A DNA stretch of 64,000 nt from CAG-791 sp000431495 (lineage in GTDB: Bacteria > Bacillota > Clostridia > Lachnospirales > Lachnospiraceae), in NCBI GenBank assembly GCA_052117605.1, contig JBQKIT010000001.1; one strand, written 5' to 3'. The stretch's first letter is position 1, and every line of letters starts with the position of its first letter. This document shows, one piece after another, positions 24,918 to 34,147 of the stretch. The position numbers and the translations under genes are program-made. The notes beneath the pieces were generated by a model. That model had not been told where the DNA came from, did not search any database, and worked only from the letters and a program-made list of their open reading frames with translations.

Positions 24918-27182
24918 ATGGCAGCAAGAAAGAACATCAATGCAGCATGGAGCTTTACCAAGGATGCGGTTTCCGTTGCGGAGGGATCTTCCGTACTGGC
25001 TCAGGGAAATTGGGAGGTACTGGATCTTCCTCACACCTGGAATGGAACCGACGGACAGGACGGCGGAAACGACTACTACCGCGGAACCTGCTATTATGCA
25101 AAGAAGATGAAGAAAGAGGAGTTTGGTGATTTCCCGGTTCTTTATCTTGAGTTCAACGGAGCAAATTCCAGCGCAGTTCTTTACGTGAACGGAAAAGAAG
25201 CAGCACGTCATGACGGCGGTTACTCCACCTGGAGAGTAAACGTAACCGATCTTCTTCAGGACGACAACGAGATCGTGGTTGCAGTAGACAACGCTGCCAA
25301 TGACCGCGTATATCCGCAGATGGCTGACTTTACCTTCTACGGCGGCCTGTACAGAAGCGTGAACGTAGTCGGAGTTCCGGAGACGCATTTTGACCTCGAT
25401 TACTATGGCGGACCGGCTATCATGGTTACCCCGAAGGTAGAGGGCAAGGATGCAAAGGTTGAGGTTCAGGTTTTTGTTACGAATGCAGAACACGATGATG
25501 TTCTGGAGTATGTCATCAAGGACGGCGATCAGGTGGTTGCATCTGCAGAGGTACCGGCTGACAAGATGTCTGAGAGCTTCACCATTGAAAATGTACATCT
25601 CTGGAATGGCCGCAAGGACCCTCATCTGTACACCGCTGTTGTAACGCTCAAGAGAAACGGCAAGGCACTGGATGAGAGAATCACAAGATTCGGCTGCCGC
25701 AGCTATGTAATCGATCCGGAGAAGGGCTTTATTCTGAACGGTGAGAGCTATCCGCTTCATGGTGTTTCCCGCCATCAGGATCGTCCGAAGAAGGGAAATG
25801 CACTGTCCCCTGAGGATCATGAGGAGGATATCGCCCTGATCCTTGAGATGGGTGCCAACACCATTCGCCTTGCACACTATCAGCACGATCAGCATTTCTA
25901 TGATCTGTGCGACGAGAAGGGCCTGGTGATCTGGGCTGAGATTCCGTATATCTCCAAGCACATGCCGAACGGCCGTGAGAATACCATTTCGCAGATGACT
26001 GAGCTGATCACACAGAATTACAACCATGCCTGTATCGTCGTATGGGGACTTTCCAACGAGATCACCATGGGCGGCAATGCAGAGGATGAGGATCTTCTGG
26101 AGAACCATCGCATTCTGAACGATCTGTGCCATCGCTTGGATCCCACCAGACTGACCACCATGGCCGTTGTTTCCATGTGCAGCATGGATTCGACCTATGT
26201 TCAGATTCCGGATGTTCTTTCTTATAACCATTACTATGGCTGGTACGGCGGAACAACCGATATGAACGGCGAATTCTTTGATGAGTTCCACAAGAAATAT
26301 CCGAACCGTGCTGTTGGTATGAGTGAGTACGGCTGTGAGGCACTGAACTGGCATACCTCGAATCCGGTGCAGGGTGACTACACGGAAGAGTATCAGGCTT
26401 ATTACCATGAGGAGCTGATCAAGCAGCTGTTCAGCAGACCGTTCATCTGGGCAACCCATGTATGGAACATGTTCGACTTCGCTGCGGATTCCCGCGCAGA
26501 GGGCGGAGAGAACGGAATGAACCACAAGGGCCTTGTGACCTTCGACCGCAAGTATAAGAAGGATGCCTTCTATGCGTATAAGGCATGGCTTTCCGAGGAT
26601 CCCTTCGTACACATCTGCGGCAAGCGTTATGTGGATCGTGTGGAGGACACCACCAGGGTCACGGTTTACTCCAATCAGCCGGAGGTTGAGCTTTTTGTAA
26701 ACGGCGAGAGCCTTGGCAGGCAGACAAGCGACGTACACTTCTTCTATTTCGATGTGCCGAACAAGGGTGAGAGCGTTCTTACGGCAAAGGCCGGAGACTG
26801 CACGGATGAGAGTAAGATCCGCAAGGTGGACACCTTCAATGAGGCATATCGCCTGAAAGAGGAAGGCGAGGTCATCAACTGGTTCGACATTGATATGCCG
26901 GATGGATATTACAACATCAACGACACCATCGAGTCCATTATGAAGGCTCCGGAAGGACAGGTCTTTATCGGAGCTCTGCTTAAGGGCATCATGCAGAACG
27001 CAGGCGGCGAGCAGGCTGCAGCGCAGGCAGGTGTCGACGGTGCCGGACTGATGAAGATGCTGGGAGGCTTCTCCGTAAAGCGCATGCTCAACCTGATGGG
27101 AACCGCGGGCGGCGGCAAGAAGTATACGAGAGAAGAGCTGTTGGATCTGAATGCTCAGCTCAATAAGATCAAGAGAGCGTAA
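24918..27182 (+). CDS. GH2 family glycoside hydrolase (beta-galactosidase-like)
   Basis: A 754-residue cytosolic retaining glycosidase: N-terminal jelly-roll sugar-binding domain (DLPHTWNGTDGQDGG, YYRGTCYY), immunoglobulin-like domain, then the barrel with acid/base E381 (VVWGLSNEITMG) and nucleophile E470 (VGMSEYGCEAL). HLYTAVV and GVSRHQDR are classic GH2 sequences. A C-terminal extension of about 120 residues ends in a helical, Gly/Met-rich part. AAAGGAG precedes the ATG. It heads an operon with a GPH symporter and GH120 beta-xylosidase, so the substrate could be a galactoside or other side-chain of xylan-type oligosaccharides. Specificity cannot be read directly. Confidence 0.88.
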   Translation: MAARKNINAAWSFTKDAVSVAEGSSVLAQGNWEVLDLPHTWNGTDGQDGGNDYYRGTCYYAKKMKKEEFGDFPVLYLEFNGANSSAVLYVNGKEAARHDGGYSTWRVNVTDLLQDDNEIVVAVDNAANDRVYPQMADFTFYGGLYRSVNVVGVPETHFDLDYYGGPAIMVTPKVEGKDAKVEVQVFVTNAEHDDVLEYVIKDGDQVVASAEVPADKMSESFTIENVHLWNGRKDPHLYTAVVTLKRNGKALDERITRFGCRSYVIDPEKGFILNGESYPLHGVSRHQDRPKKGNALSPEDHEEDIALILEMGANTIRLAHYQHDQHFYDLCDEKGLVIWAEIPYISKHMPNGRENTISQMTELITQNYNHACIVVWGLSNEITMGGNAEDEDLLENHRILNDLCHRLDPTRLTTMAVVSMCSMDSTYVQIPDVLSYNHYYGWYGGTTDMNGEFFDEFHKKYPNRAVGMSEYGCEALNWHTSNPVQGDYTEEYQAYYHEELIKQLFSRPFIWATHVWNMFDFAADSRAEGGENGMNHKGLVTFDRKYKKDAFYAYKAWLSEDPFVHICGKRYVDRVEDTTRVTVYSNQPEVELFVNGESLGRQTSDVHFFYFDVPNKGESVLTAKAGDCTDESKIRKVDTFNEAYRLKEEGEVINWFDIDMPDGYYNINDTIESIMKAPEGQVFIGALLKGIMQNAGGEQAAAQAGVDGAGLMKMLGGFSVKRMLNLMGTAGGGKKYTREELLDLNAQLNKIKRA

Positions 27183-27227
27183 TGCATATAGCAGCCTGGC
27201 TGCTTCAACAGAAAGAGGGGATCAATC

Positions 27228-28631
27228 ATGAGTAATGCAAAAGAAGTAAGACCGTTTGGTATCCGCGACAAGGTCGGATACATGTTCGGTGACCTGGCAA
27301 ATGATTTTTCATTCATCTTCGCCAGCACCTATGTCATGGTGTTCTACACCAAGATCATGTGAATCTCTACCGCAATGGTAGGAACCATGTTCCTGATTGC
27401 ACGCTGCATCGACGCATTTACCGATATCGGCATGGGGCGCATTGTTGACAGCTCCAAGCCCACCAAGAACGGACGTATCCGTCCCTGAATCCTCCGGATG
27501 TGCGGCTTCGTGGCACTGGCATCGTTCCTGATGTATCAGTCCTTCCTTGTAAACGCGCCTTATGGAGCAAAGGTGGCTTATATGTTCGTCACCTACATTC
27601 TCTGGGGATCGATTTTCTACACCTCGATCAACATCCCTTACGGCTCCATGGCATCGGTAATTTCCAGTGAGCCGAAGGATCGCAGCTCCCTGTCGGTGTT
27701 CCGCTCCGTTGGCGGTACGTTTGCCGGCATCCTGATCGGTGTTATGGCTCCGTCGCTGGTTTACTACACGGATGAAGCCGGAAACCAGGTGGTATTCGCA
27801 GGAAGAATTTCCCTGGTAGCCGGAGCATTCTCGGTGATCGCAGTCATCTGTTACCTGCTCTGCTACTTCATGACGACAGAGCGTGTGGAATATGTTCCGA
27901 AGACAACAGAGAAGAAGTCGGTGGGTGCGACCCTGAAGTCACTCCTCACCAACCGCGCTCTCCTTGGAATGATCGTTTCGGCGGTTCTGCTGCTGCTGGC
28001 ATCCCTGATGGGCCAGGGCATCAACGTTTATCTGTTTGCGGATTACTTCAAGAACACGAGTGCACTGTCCATCTTCTCTTTGCTGATGCTTCCCTGCATC
28101 GTCCTGATGGCAATGTTCTCCACGAAGCTTGCAACCAGGTTTGGTAAAAAGGAGTGCGGCGTTGCCGGTATGGCTGCTTCGGCAGTTCTGTATCTGATCA
28201 TGGGTATCCTTCACATTCAGAATGTGTGGGCCTTCGTTGTAGGTGCATTCTTCGCAATGCTTGGCATGTATTTCTTCCAGACACAGTGCTGGGCTCTTGT
28301 AACGGATGTTATCGATGACGTAGAGGTTCAGACCGGCTCCCGCGATGACGGTACCATTTACGGCATCTACTCCTTCTCCAGAAAGATCGGTCAGGAAATC
28401 GCAGGCGGACTTTCCGGATGGGCTCTTGGCTGGATCGGCTATGATTCTCTGGCAGCAGGTCAGACGCAGGAGGTTGCAAACGGCATTTATAACCTCTCCA
28501 CCTTCTTCCCGGCAGTGATTTATCTGCTGTGCGCTCTGGCGCTTCAGTTCATCTATCCTCTTTCCAAGAAGAGAGTGGATTCGAACGTAGCAGAGCTTCA
28601 GAAGAGAGCAGACGCTCAGAAGAATGCATAA
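27228..28631 (+). pseudogene. GPH-family sugar:cation symporter with two in-frame TGA codons
   Basis: One frame of 467 codons encodes a complete glycoside-pentoside-hexuronide symporter (MelB/XynP type, about 12 membrane segments), but codons 45 (27360-27362) and 87 (27486-27488) are TGA. The first replaces the Gly of the FYTKIM-G-IS segment, the second the Trp of the conserved GRxRPW motif (GRIRP-stop-ILR). Each is one base from the expected codon (GGA, TGG). No frameshift is present and the rest, including FGDLANDFSF, ARCIDAFTD and the late TDVIDDVEVQTGSRDDGTIYG, looks conserved. AGAGGGG precedes the ATG. It sits between GH2 and GH120, as expected for their transporter. Recent decay, readthrough or base errors are the options; TGA is a normal stop in neighbouring genes. 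Confidence 0.85.
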
Positions 28632-28692
28632 ACAAAATTCGGGCAGACAAGGCCTGTACAGACAAAATTTTATCAAGCCATGACTGCTGAAA

Positions 28693-28741
28693 GAGCTGCG
28701 GTTCGCATCGGAAAAACAGGTGCGGACTGCAGCTTTTTTTA
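28693..28741 (+). terminator. Terminator after the symporter gene
   Basis: A 13-bp stem (GCTGCGGTTCGCA with TGCGGACTGCAGC, two wobble pairs) and T7 tail. It would make GH120 a separate or read-through transcript. Confidence 0.8.
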
Positions 28742-28874
28742 TTTCGGAGAATGCCTTTGCAAGTCCGCAAGATTCTGCGTGTGATCGCGCAAAAAAAAGC
28801 AAGCGAAAGAGATGGAAAAAGACTATGTTGTAAATAAAAATGACAGCCCGGAAAACGGGGAAAGGGGTGTTGTG

Positions 28875-30869
28875 ATGAAAATTTATGTAGACATTAATGC
28901 CGGACGCGACGGAAACGGATCGAAGGAGATGCCGTACCGCTGGATCGGAGAGGCGGCAAAGGCGGCGATGCCGGGAGATGAGGTTCTGGTTGCGCCGGGT
29001 ACCTATCGTGAGTATGTGGAGCCGGTTCATGCAGGAACGGAAGAGGCACGCATCACCTATCGCAGCACAGAGCCTCTGGGTGCGAAAATCACCGGCGCGG
29101 AAGAGGTGAAGGACTGGAAGCCGTACAAGGGAAATGTATGGGTGACACGTGTGAACAACACGGTTTTCGGCAGCTACAATCCGTATACAACGTATGTGTT
29201 CGGTGACTGGTATTTTGCAAAGCGTGACAAGCATACCGGCTGTGTCTGGCTGAATGATCAGGCATTGTATGAGGCAACCTCTCTGGAGGTCTGTGAGGCA
29301 GGAGAAGTGTACGAGTGTTCCTGGAATCCGGAGGCATCGAAACTGAAGTGGTATTCCGAGCAGGATGAAGAGACCAATGAGACGGTCATTTATGCAAACT
29401 TCCAGGGAGCAGATCCCACAAAGGAGAATGTGGAGATTACAGTCCGCCGGGAGTGCTTCCTCCCGCAGCAGAACGGAATTGATTATATTACGGTCAGCGG
29501 CTTTAACATCAACAAGGCTGCAACGACCTGGGCTCCGCCTGCGGCTTATCAGGACGGCATGATCGGACCGCACTGGTCCAAGGGCTGGATCATTGAAGAC
29601 TGCGAGATCTGGGGCAGCAAGTGCGCCGGCATTTCGGTCGGGAAATACTATGATCCGGAGAACGATCACTTCTTCACGAGACATCATGTGAAGAGCCCGA
29701 CGCAGATGGAGCGCGACGCAGTCTGCCGCGGACAGTACCATGGCTGGCTGAAGGAGAAGGTGGGAAGCCACATCATTCGCAGGAACAACATTCATCACTG
29801 CGAGCAGGGCGGAATCATCGGCCGTCAGGGCGGTGTCTTCAGCATCATTGAGGACAACCACATCCATCACATCAACAATATGATGGAGCTTGGCGGTGCG
29901 GAGATTGCCGGCATCAAGATGCATGCTGCAATCGACGTGACCATGCGCCGCAATCACATTCATCACTGCACGATGGGAATCTGGACTGACTGGGAAGCAC
30001 AGGGAACCCGCATCACGCAGAACCTGCTTCACGACAATCAGCGGCCGGAATTTGCCCGTCAGCTTAAGGGCGGCATGATGAGCCAGGATATCTTTGTAGA
30101 GGTTGGACACGGCCCGACTCTGATCGATAACAACGTTCTTCTTTCCGACGATTCTCTCCGGATTGCGACACAGGGCGTTGCCATGGTGCACAACCTGATC
30201 TGCGGCTCCTTCACGATGGTTGGCAGCGGCACCGGCTGGCGCTATACGCCGTATCATATGCCGCACCGCACGGAGGTCATGGGCTTTATGACCATCCTGC
30301 ACGGAGATGACCGCTTCTATAACAATATTTTCGTACAGAAGTGGCCGGCGAAGCCCGTAGAAGTGCTGCGCGACAGCAGTGAAGGAAAGGACGAGGAGAA
30401 CCGCGAGGTCGGAACACACGTCTTCGACGAGTATCCGACGTATGAGGAGTGGATTGCTCAGTTTGATATGGACAATGAAATTCCGGACATGGGCAAGCTC
30501 GAAGCGGCACACTTTGGTCATCTCCCGGTATGGGTAAAGGGAAATGCTTATTTTGACGGAGCGAAGGCCTGCAAAAAGGAAAAGCATAACCTCGTAGACA
30601 ATGACCATGAGGTGACAGTCGATGTGGAAATGACAGCAGATGGTGACTGGAAGCTGAAAACCAATCTGTATGACTTCCTCGGAGACTTCCGCTGTGACCT
30701 GGTGAATACAGAGACACTTGGAAGAGCCTTTGAGCCAAACCAGCCGTACGAGAATCCGGATGGAACACCGATCACCTTCGACCGGGATTATCTGGGAAGC
30801 CATCGTGATCTCAATGTCATTCCCGGACCGTTCGCGAGTGCGGAGGATGCGCAGAAGAAGCTGTGGTAA
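28875..30869 (+). CDS. GH120 family beta-xylosidase
   Basis: A 664-residue right-handed parallel beta-helix protein, closely resembling the GH120 beta-xylosidase XylC of Thermoanaerobacterium as I remember it. Shared blocks are YANFQGADP, GIDYITVSGF, TWAPPAAYQ, WSKGWIIEDCEIW, GSHIIRRNNIHHC, EIAGIKMHAAIDV and DWEAQGTRITQNLLHDN. The probable nucleophile is D372 (TDWEAQG) and the acid/base E409 (FVEVGHGP), matching D382/E405 of XylC, with about 14 extra residues between them. No signal peptide, so it cleaves imported xylo-oligosaccharides. The start at 28875 follows AAAGGGG; 28812 is an upstream in-frame ATG without a site. Confidence 0.87.
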   Translation: MKIYVDINAGRDGNGSKEMPYRWIGEAAKAAMPGDEVLVAPGTYREYVEPVHAGTEEARITYRSTEPLGAKITGAEEVKDWKPYKGNVWVTRVNNTVFGSYNPYTTYVFGDWYFAKRDKHTGCVWLNDQALYEATSLEVCEAGEVYECSWNPEASKLKWYSEQDEETNETVIYANFQGADPTKENVEITVRRECFLPQQNGIDYITVSGFNINKAATTWAPPAAYQDGMIGPHWSKGWIIEDCEIWGSKCAGISVGKYYDPENDHFFTRHHVKSPTQMERDAVCRGQYHGWLKEKVGSHIIRRNNIHHCEQGGIIGRQGGVFSIIEDNHIHHINNMMELGGAEIAGIKMHAAIDVTMRRNHIHHCTMGIWTDWEAQGTRITQNLLHDNQRPEFARQLKGGMMSQDIFVEVGHGPTLIDNNVLLSDDSLRIATQGVAMVHNLICGSFTMVGSGTGWRYTPYHMPHRTEVMGFMTILHGDDRFYNNIFVQKWPAKPVEVLRDSSEGKDEENREVGTHVFDEYPTYEEWIAQFDMDNEIPDMGKLEAAHFGHLPVWVKGNAYFDGAKACKKEKHNLVDNDHEVTVDVEMTADGDWKLKTNLYDFLGDFRCDLVNTETLGRAFEPNQPYENPDGTPITFDRDYLGSHRDLNVIPGPFASAEDAQKKLW

Positions 30870-30925
30870 AACAAAATCCGGGCCGTATGTGGCCGAAATC
30901 TTAGAACATCATTCTGCAAATCAGA

Positions 30926-30958
30926 AAGGAGCATCTGTCGTACCGACAGATGCTCCTT
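30926..30958. terminator. Perfect hairpin between convergent GH120 and bsh-like genes
   Basis: A perfect 15-bp stem AAGGAGCATCTGTCG / CGACAGATGCTCCTT with loop TAC. The minus-strand flank is more T-rich than the plus-strand flank. Probably a shared terminator. Confidence 0.65.
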
Positions 30959-30990
30959 ATGCGATGTGCGCCTGGCGGCGCGTTCCGTAT

Positions 30991-31965
30991 TCAGTTCTGG
31001 AAATGAATCTGCTGCCCCTGGATCAGAGGGAAGCAGATCAGCTCTGAGGAATCGAGATTTTCACGGTGCATGTCGACTGCGGAGATCTGGTGATTCTCAT
31101 AAGTGGTGTAGTAGTAGATTCCCTTGCTCGCATTGCAGCAGGAGGTGTAGAGAGAGATTTCGTAATGCCCCTCACGGACCTCACAGCAGCCGCGCTGCTG
31201 TGAGGCAGAGCCAAGTATATGGAAGAACTGGCTGATGCTCTCGGATTCGGAGTCCCCGGAGAGGGAATGCGCTCTTGTAAAGGCCACTCGGGCAAAACGG
31301 GACGCGGAGGAGAGGTCGCCGGGAAGGCCGAGAGCTCCCATGCCGCGGCTGTACGCCTCGAGCGGGGCATCCGGAGCAAAGGTGTTGGCCGGTTGCTTCT
31401 CAGAAAGTCCCATGTACTGATTCAGAAGGAAGAGCTGCATCGGGAACGGCGGATTGTTGGTGAGAACACCGACCGGGTTGTCATAAACGTGAAGTCCGTC
31501 TGCCATGGATTCGACAACGATCGAGCCGGAGGCATCGGCGATGATCCAGTGGAGCTGCGCAGCAGGAAGCTGTGGACTGAACGGAGTGGAGGCAAGGACC
31601 ATGCCGGAAAGTGCGGTTCTTGCTTCTGACAAAGTGGCACAGGTTCCGAGAATCCAGGGAATGAATTCAAACTGTGCGACATTGGTCTCTCCGTCCGCGG
31701 GGGAGGCATAAGCGGCATTTCCGACAAAGTTCAGTCCTGCCATGCCAAGGCCCTTTTCATTGATTGCGTCGTAGTAAAGCGGATACTGATTCGCAACGTG
31801 AGCCATGCCGAGAATGGCATAGTGCTTCTCAAGAGGCGGGAGATGGCGGAAGGGAAGGGTGAAATTTCTGGGTGTGATGACAAGCTCTTCGCCATAGGAA
31901 AACTCGTAATCGAGTGATCTACCGAAATAAAAGTCTTTGGTTTGATAGGTAGCAGCAGTACACAT
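30991..31965 (-). CDS. Choloylglycine hydrolase family (bile salt hydrolase / penicillin acylase V-like)
   Basis: A 324-residue Ntn hydrolase. Met is followed by the nucleophile Cys2 (MCTAATYQTKDFYFGRSLDYE), which must be freed by Met removal; R16 and D19 follow. Further conserved parts are NEKGLGMAGLNF, the VGVLTNNPPFPMQL loop (Asn) and ASRFARVAF (Arg). Members deconjugate bile salts or open penicillin V or acyl-homoserine lactones; which applies cannot be told here, though a gut organism makes bile salts plausible. AAAGGAG precedes the ATG at 31965. No signal peptide: a cytosolic enzyme. Monocistronic. Confidence 0.87.
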   Translation of the reverse strand: MCTAATYQTKDFYFGRSLDYEFSYGEELVITPRNFTLPFRHLPPLEKHYAILGMAHVANQYPLYYDAINEKGLGMAGLNFVGNAAYASPADGETNVAQFEFIPWILGTCATLSEARTALSGMVLASTPFSPQLPAAQLHWIIADASGSIVVESMADGLHVYDNPVGVLTNNPPFPMQLFLLNQYMGLSEKQPANTFAPDAPLEAYSRGMGALGLPGDLSSASRFARVAFTRAHSLSGDSESESISQFFHILGSASQQRGCCEVREGHYEISLYTSCCNASKGIYYYTTYENHQISAVDMHRENLDSSELICFPLIQGQQIHFQN

Positions 31966-32149
31966 AGAAGTCTCCTTTCGAAATCTGTAATCGCATCCGG
32001 AACAGACCGGATCATCTTTATTATCCCAGAGACAGCGGGGGGAGACAAGGAAAGAAGCGGACAAGAATCCGTCAGGCAGGAAGCGGACAAGGATCTTGAA
32101 GAATCCGGAAAGGGATGTTATCGTTAGATATTAGTTGAATACAGAGAGC

Positions 32150-32205
32150 AAGGGCAATGGCGCCCGGGTGTAAGGTGATCCCGGGAAGTCATTGCCCTTT
32201 TTGCG
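32150..32205 (+). terminator. Terminator-like hairpin in front of the racemase-family gene
   Basis: AAGGGCAATG pairs with CATTGCCCTTT around an inner GCGCCCGGG/CCCGGG helix, then T5. It points in the + direction 65 bp before the racemase-family gene with no gene before it on this strand, so it may be an attenuator or a relic. The interval 31966-32270 holds otherwise only the divergent promoters. Confidence 0.7.
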
Positions 32206-32270
32206 TGCGGGGAGTCTGCAGGACGGAATTTTCGGTACGGTGCTGCAGATGGCAGCAGGAAAGGAAGCCT

Positions 32271-32999
32271 ATGAACATTCGCGGAGGCAGAACATTTTAC
32301 GGACAGGATATTGGAATTCTGATGATGGACACAAAGTTTCCCAGAATACCGGGAGATCCGGGGAATGCAGCGACCTTTGATTTCCCGGTCTGCTACAAGG
32401 TGGTGCGTGATGTTTTTCAGGGGGACAGAATTCCAAGGGATGCGGATGAAATTCTTCTGAAGGCATTCTGCAAGGCGGCCAGGGAGCTGGAAAAGGATGG
32501 CTGCCGTGCGATTACGACCTGCTGCGGGTTCCTTGCAGGTTTTCAGAGAGAGCTTGCCGATGCAGTGGACATTCCTGTTTTTACCACAACGCTGACGCTG
32601 ATTCCGATGATCGCCTCCATGATCGGCAGGAAGAAGCAGATCGGTATTTTTTCGGAGCGGGCGCAGTTTATGACGGACTCGCTGTTTGAGAAATCAGGCT
32701 GGTCTTCCCGTGACTATAACATTTGCGTCAGTGATCTTCCGGAGCAGTCGGAGTTTAACGAGCTCATTATCTATAATCACGAGAGCGGAGATCCGGATAA
32801 GATCCGCGAGAGCATCCGGCAGATGACAAAAGAGCATATGGAAAAATATCCTGACACCGGAGCCATTGTTCTGGAGTGCCAGAATTTTGCCCCGTTCGGG
32901 GATGTGATCGCAAAGGAAAGCGGGGTGCCGGTCTTTGGACTGAACCAGCTGATTGCGTTCATCGAGGCGTCACTGAATTACCGGAAATATGATGTCTGA
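32271..32999 (+). CDS. Aspartate/glutamate racemase-family protein
   Basis: A 242-residue protein of the Asp/Glu/hydantoin racemase superfamily. Two Cys-containing motifs in each half of the fold are visible: AITTCCGFLAGF and IVLECQNFAPFG, with DIPVFTTTLTLIPMIASMIG and KKQIGIFSE between. Closest groups act on aspartate, glutamate, hydantoins or maleate; the substrate is not certain. AGGAAAGGAAG precedes the ATG at 32271. It is followed after 32 bp by a D-2-hydroxyacid dehydrogenase, so the pair may handle a D-amino acid or its keto acid. A hairpin upstream may attenuate expression. Confidence 0.72.
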   Translation: MNIRGGRTFYGQDIGILMMDTKFPRIPGDPGNAATFDFPVCYKVVRDVFQGDRIPRDADEILLKAFCKAARELEKDGCRAITTCCGFLAGFQRELADAVDIPVFTTTLTLIPMIASMIGRKKQIGIFSERAQFMTDSLFEKSGWSSRDYNICVSDLPEQSEFNELIIYNHESGDPDKIRESIRQMTKEHMEKYPDTGAIVLECQNFAPFGDVIAKESGVPVFGLNQLIAFIEASLNYRKYDV

Positions 33000-33031
33000 G
33001 ATCGGGAAGAGCGGAAAGGAGCAAGGAAGCC

Positions 33032-34051
33032 ATGAAGGTACTTGTGACAGAACCCATCAATGAAAAAGGAATTGATTTACTGAAGGAGCATGGTTTTGAA
33101 GTGGTAAACGGAACCGGAATTGATCCGGAAACACTGGTTCGTGAGGGAAAGGATTGTGATGGAATCCTGACGAGAAACGCACATCTGACCGGTGAAATCA
33201 TGGATCAGTGCCCGAAACTGAAGGTGATTTCCATGCACGGCGTCGGGGTTGACTGCATCGATGTGGAAGCAGCAACGAAGCGGGGAATTCAGGTGACTAA
33301 TGCGGCAAGCTCCAACAAGAGAGCGGTGGCGGAGTACACGATCGGTCTGATTCTGATGCTGGCGAAGGGATCCATTGATTACAACAATGAATTCAAGGAA
33401 GGAAATATGGAGGTTCGAAAGCGCCTTGGAGAAAACGTATCCGGGAAGACGCTTGGAATCATCGGCATGGGCAACATCGGGACACAGGTAGCGAAGATGG
33501 CGGCCTATGGCCTGAACATGCGGGTTCTTGGCTATAACCGGCATATTGAATCACCGGAGAAGCTGGATTATGCAACGCTGGTCCCGGATATGGACAGGGT
33601 GATCCGGGAAGCGGATTTCCTTTCGCTTCACCTGCCGGGAAGTGCCTCCACAAGACATATGATCGGGGAACGCGAGCTTTTGCTGATGAAGCCTACCGCA
33701 TATCTCGTCAATACCGGAAGAGGCGAAGTGGTCGACGAGGATGCGCTGATCCGAATCCTGCGGGAAGGAAAAATAAAAGGAGCAGCACTGGATGTCTTTG
33801 AGGGAAATCTGCCGAAGGCGGACAATCCGCTTCTGCACATGAGCAATGTCATCGTGACACCGCATACTGCGGCGTTCACCGTAGAGGCGCTGGAACGGAT
33901 GGCTTATCAGGCGGCGCTTGGAGTTGTGGAGGTGCTCGAGGATAAGCCGGTTACCTATCCCGTCAATCAGCTGACCAACAGCTTTGAGGACAATCAGAAG
34001 GTGTCGCTGGTGATGGATTATTATCGCTACGAATTCGGCAGCTCTGTCTGA
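33032..34051 (+). CDS. D-2-hydroxyacid dehydrogenase (SerA-like)
   Basis: A 339-residue NAD-dependent dehydrogenase. The NAD site is LGIIGMGNIGTQVAKMA (GxGxxG); the catalytic triad is Arg in LVNTGRGEVVDEDAL, Glu in GAALDVFEGN and His in VIVTPHTAAFT. Members reduce keto acids or oxidise 3-phosphoglycerate; there is no ACT domain, so it is not a full SerA. It is the second gene of an operon with the racemase-family protein (32-bp gap, GGAAAGGAG before the ATG). Substrate unknown. Confidence 0.9.
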   Translation: MKVLVTEPINEKGIDLLKEHGFEVVNGTGIDPETLVREGKDCDGILTRNAHLTGEIMDQCPKLKVISMHGVGVDCIDVEAATKRGIQVTNAASSNKRAVAEYTIGLILMLAKGSIDYNNEFKEGNMEVRKRLGENVSGKTLGIIGMGNIGTQVAKMAAYGLNMRVLGYNRHIESPEKLDYATLVPDMDRVIREADFLSLHLPGSASTRHMIGERELLLMKPTAYLVNTGRGEVVDEDALIRILREGKIKGAALDVFEGNLPKADNPLLHMSNVIVTPHTAAFTVEALERMAYQAALGVVEVLEDKPVTYPVNQLTNSFEDNQKVSLVMDYYRYEFGSSV

Positions 34052-34118
34052 CCTGCTAAAACATATTAAAAAAAACTAAATACTGGTAAAGACTGTGGCT
34101 GTCGCAGGGGAAAATAGG

Positions 34119-34124
34119 TATAAT
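34119..34124 (+). promoter_or_regulatory. -10 element before the LacI cluster
   Basis: TATAAT preceded by AGG, 24 bases before the first LacI ATG. The -35 is unclear. Confidence 0.45.
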
Positions 34125-34147
34125 TTCATTGTTGTTTCCTGATTCAG

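Noticed and set aside
24870..26738. A 622-codon minus-strand open frame opposite the GH2 gene
   Set aside because: Same reason; its sequence is the mirror of a typical GH2 enzyme.
27228..28631. TGA recoded as Trp or Gly in this genome
   Set aside because: TGA ends many intact genes in the window (sbcD, cstA, the MBL hydrolase, the histidine phosphatase and others), and the two sites would need different amino acids.
27939..30803. A 954-codon minus-strand open frame opposite the symporter and GH120 genes
   Set aside because: No ribosome site or family features; the plus strand encodes recognisable proteins over the whole length. The frame is open because of codon bias on the other strand.
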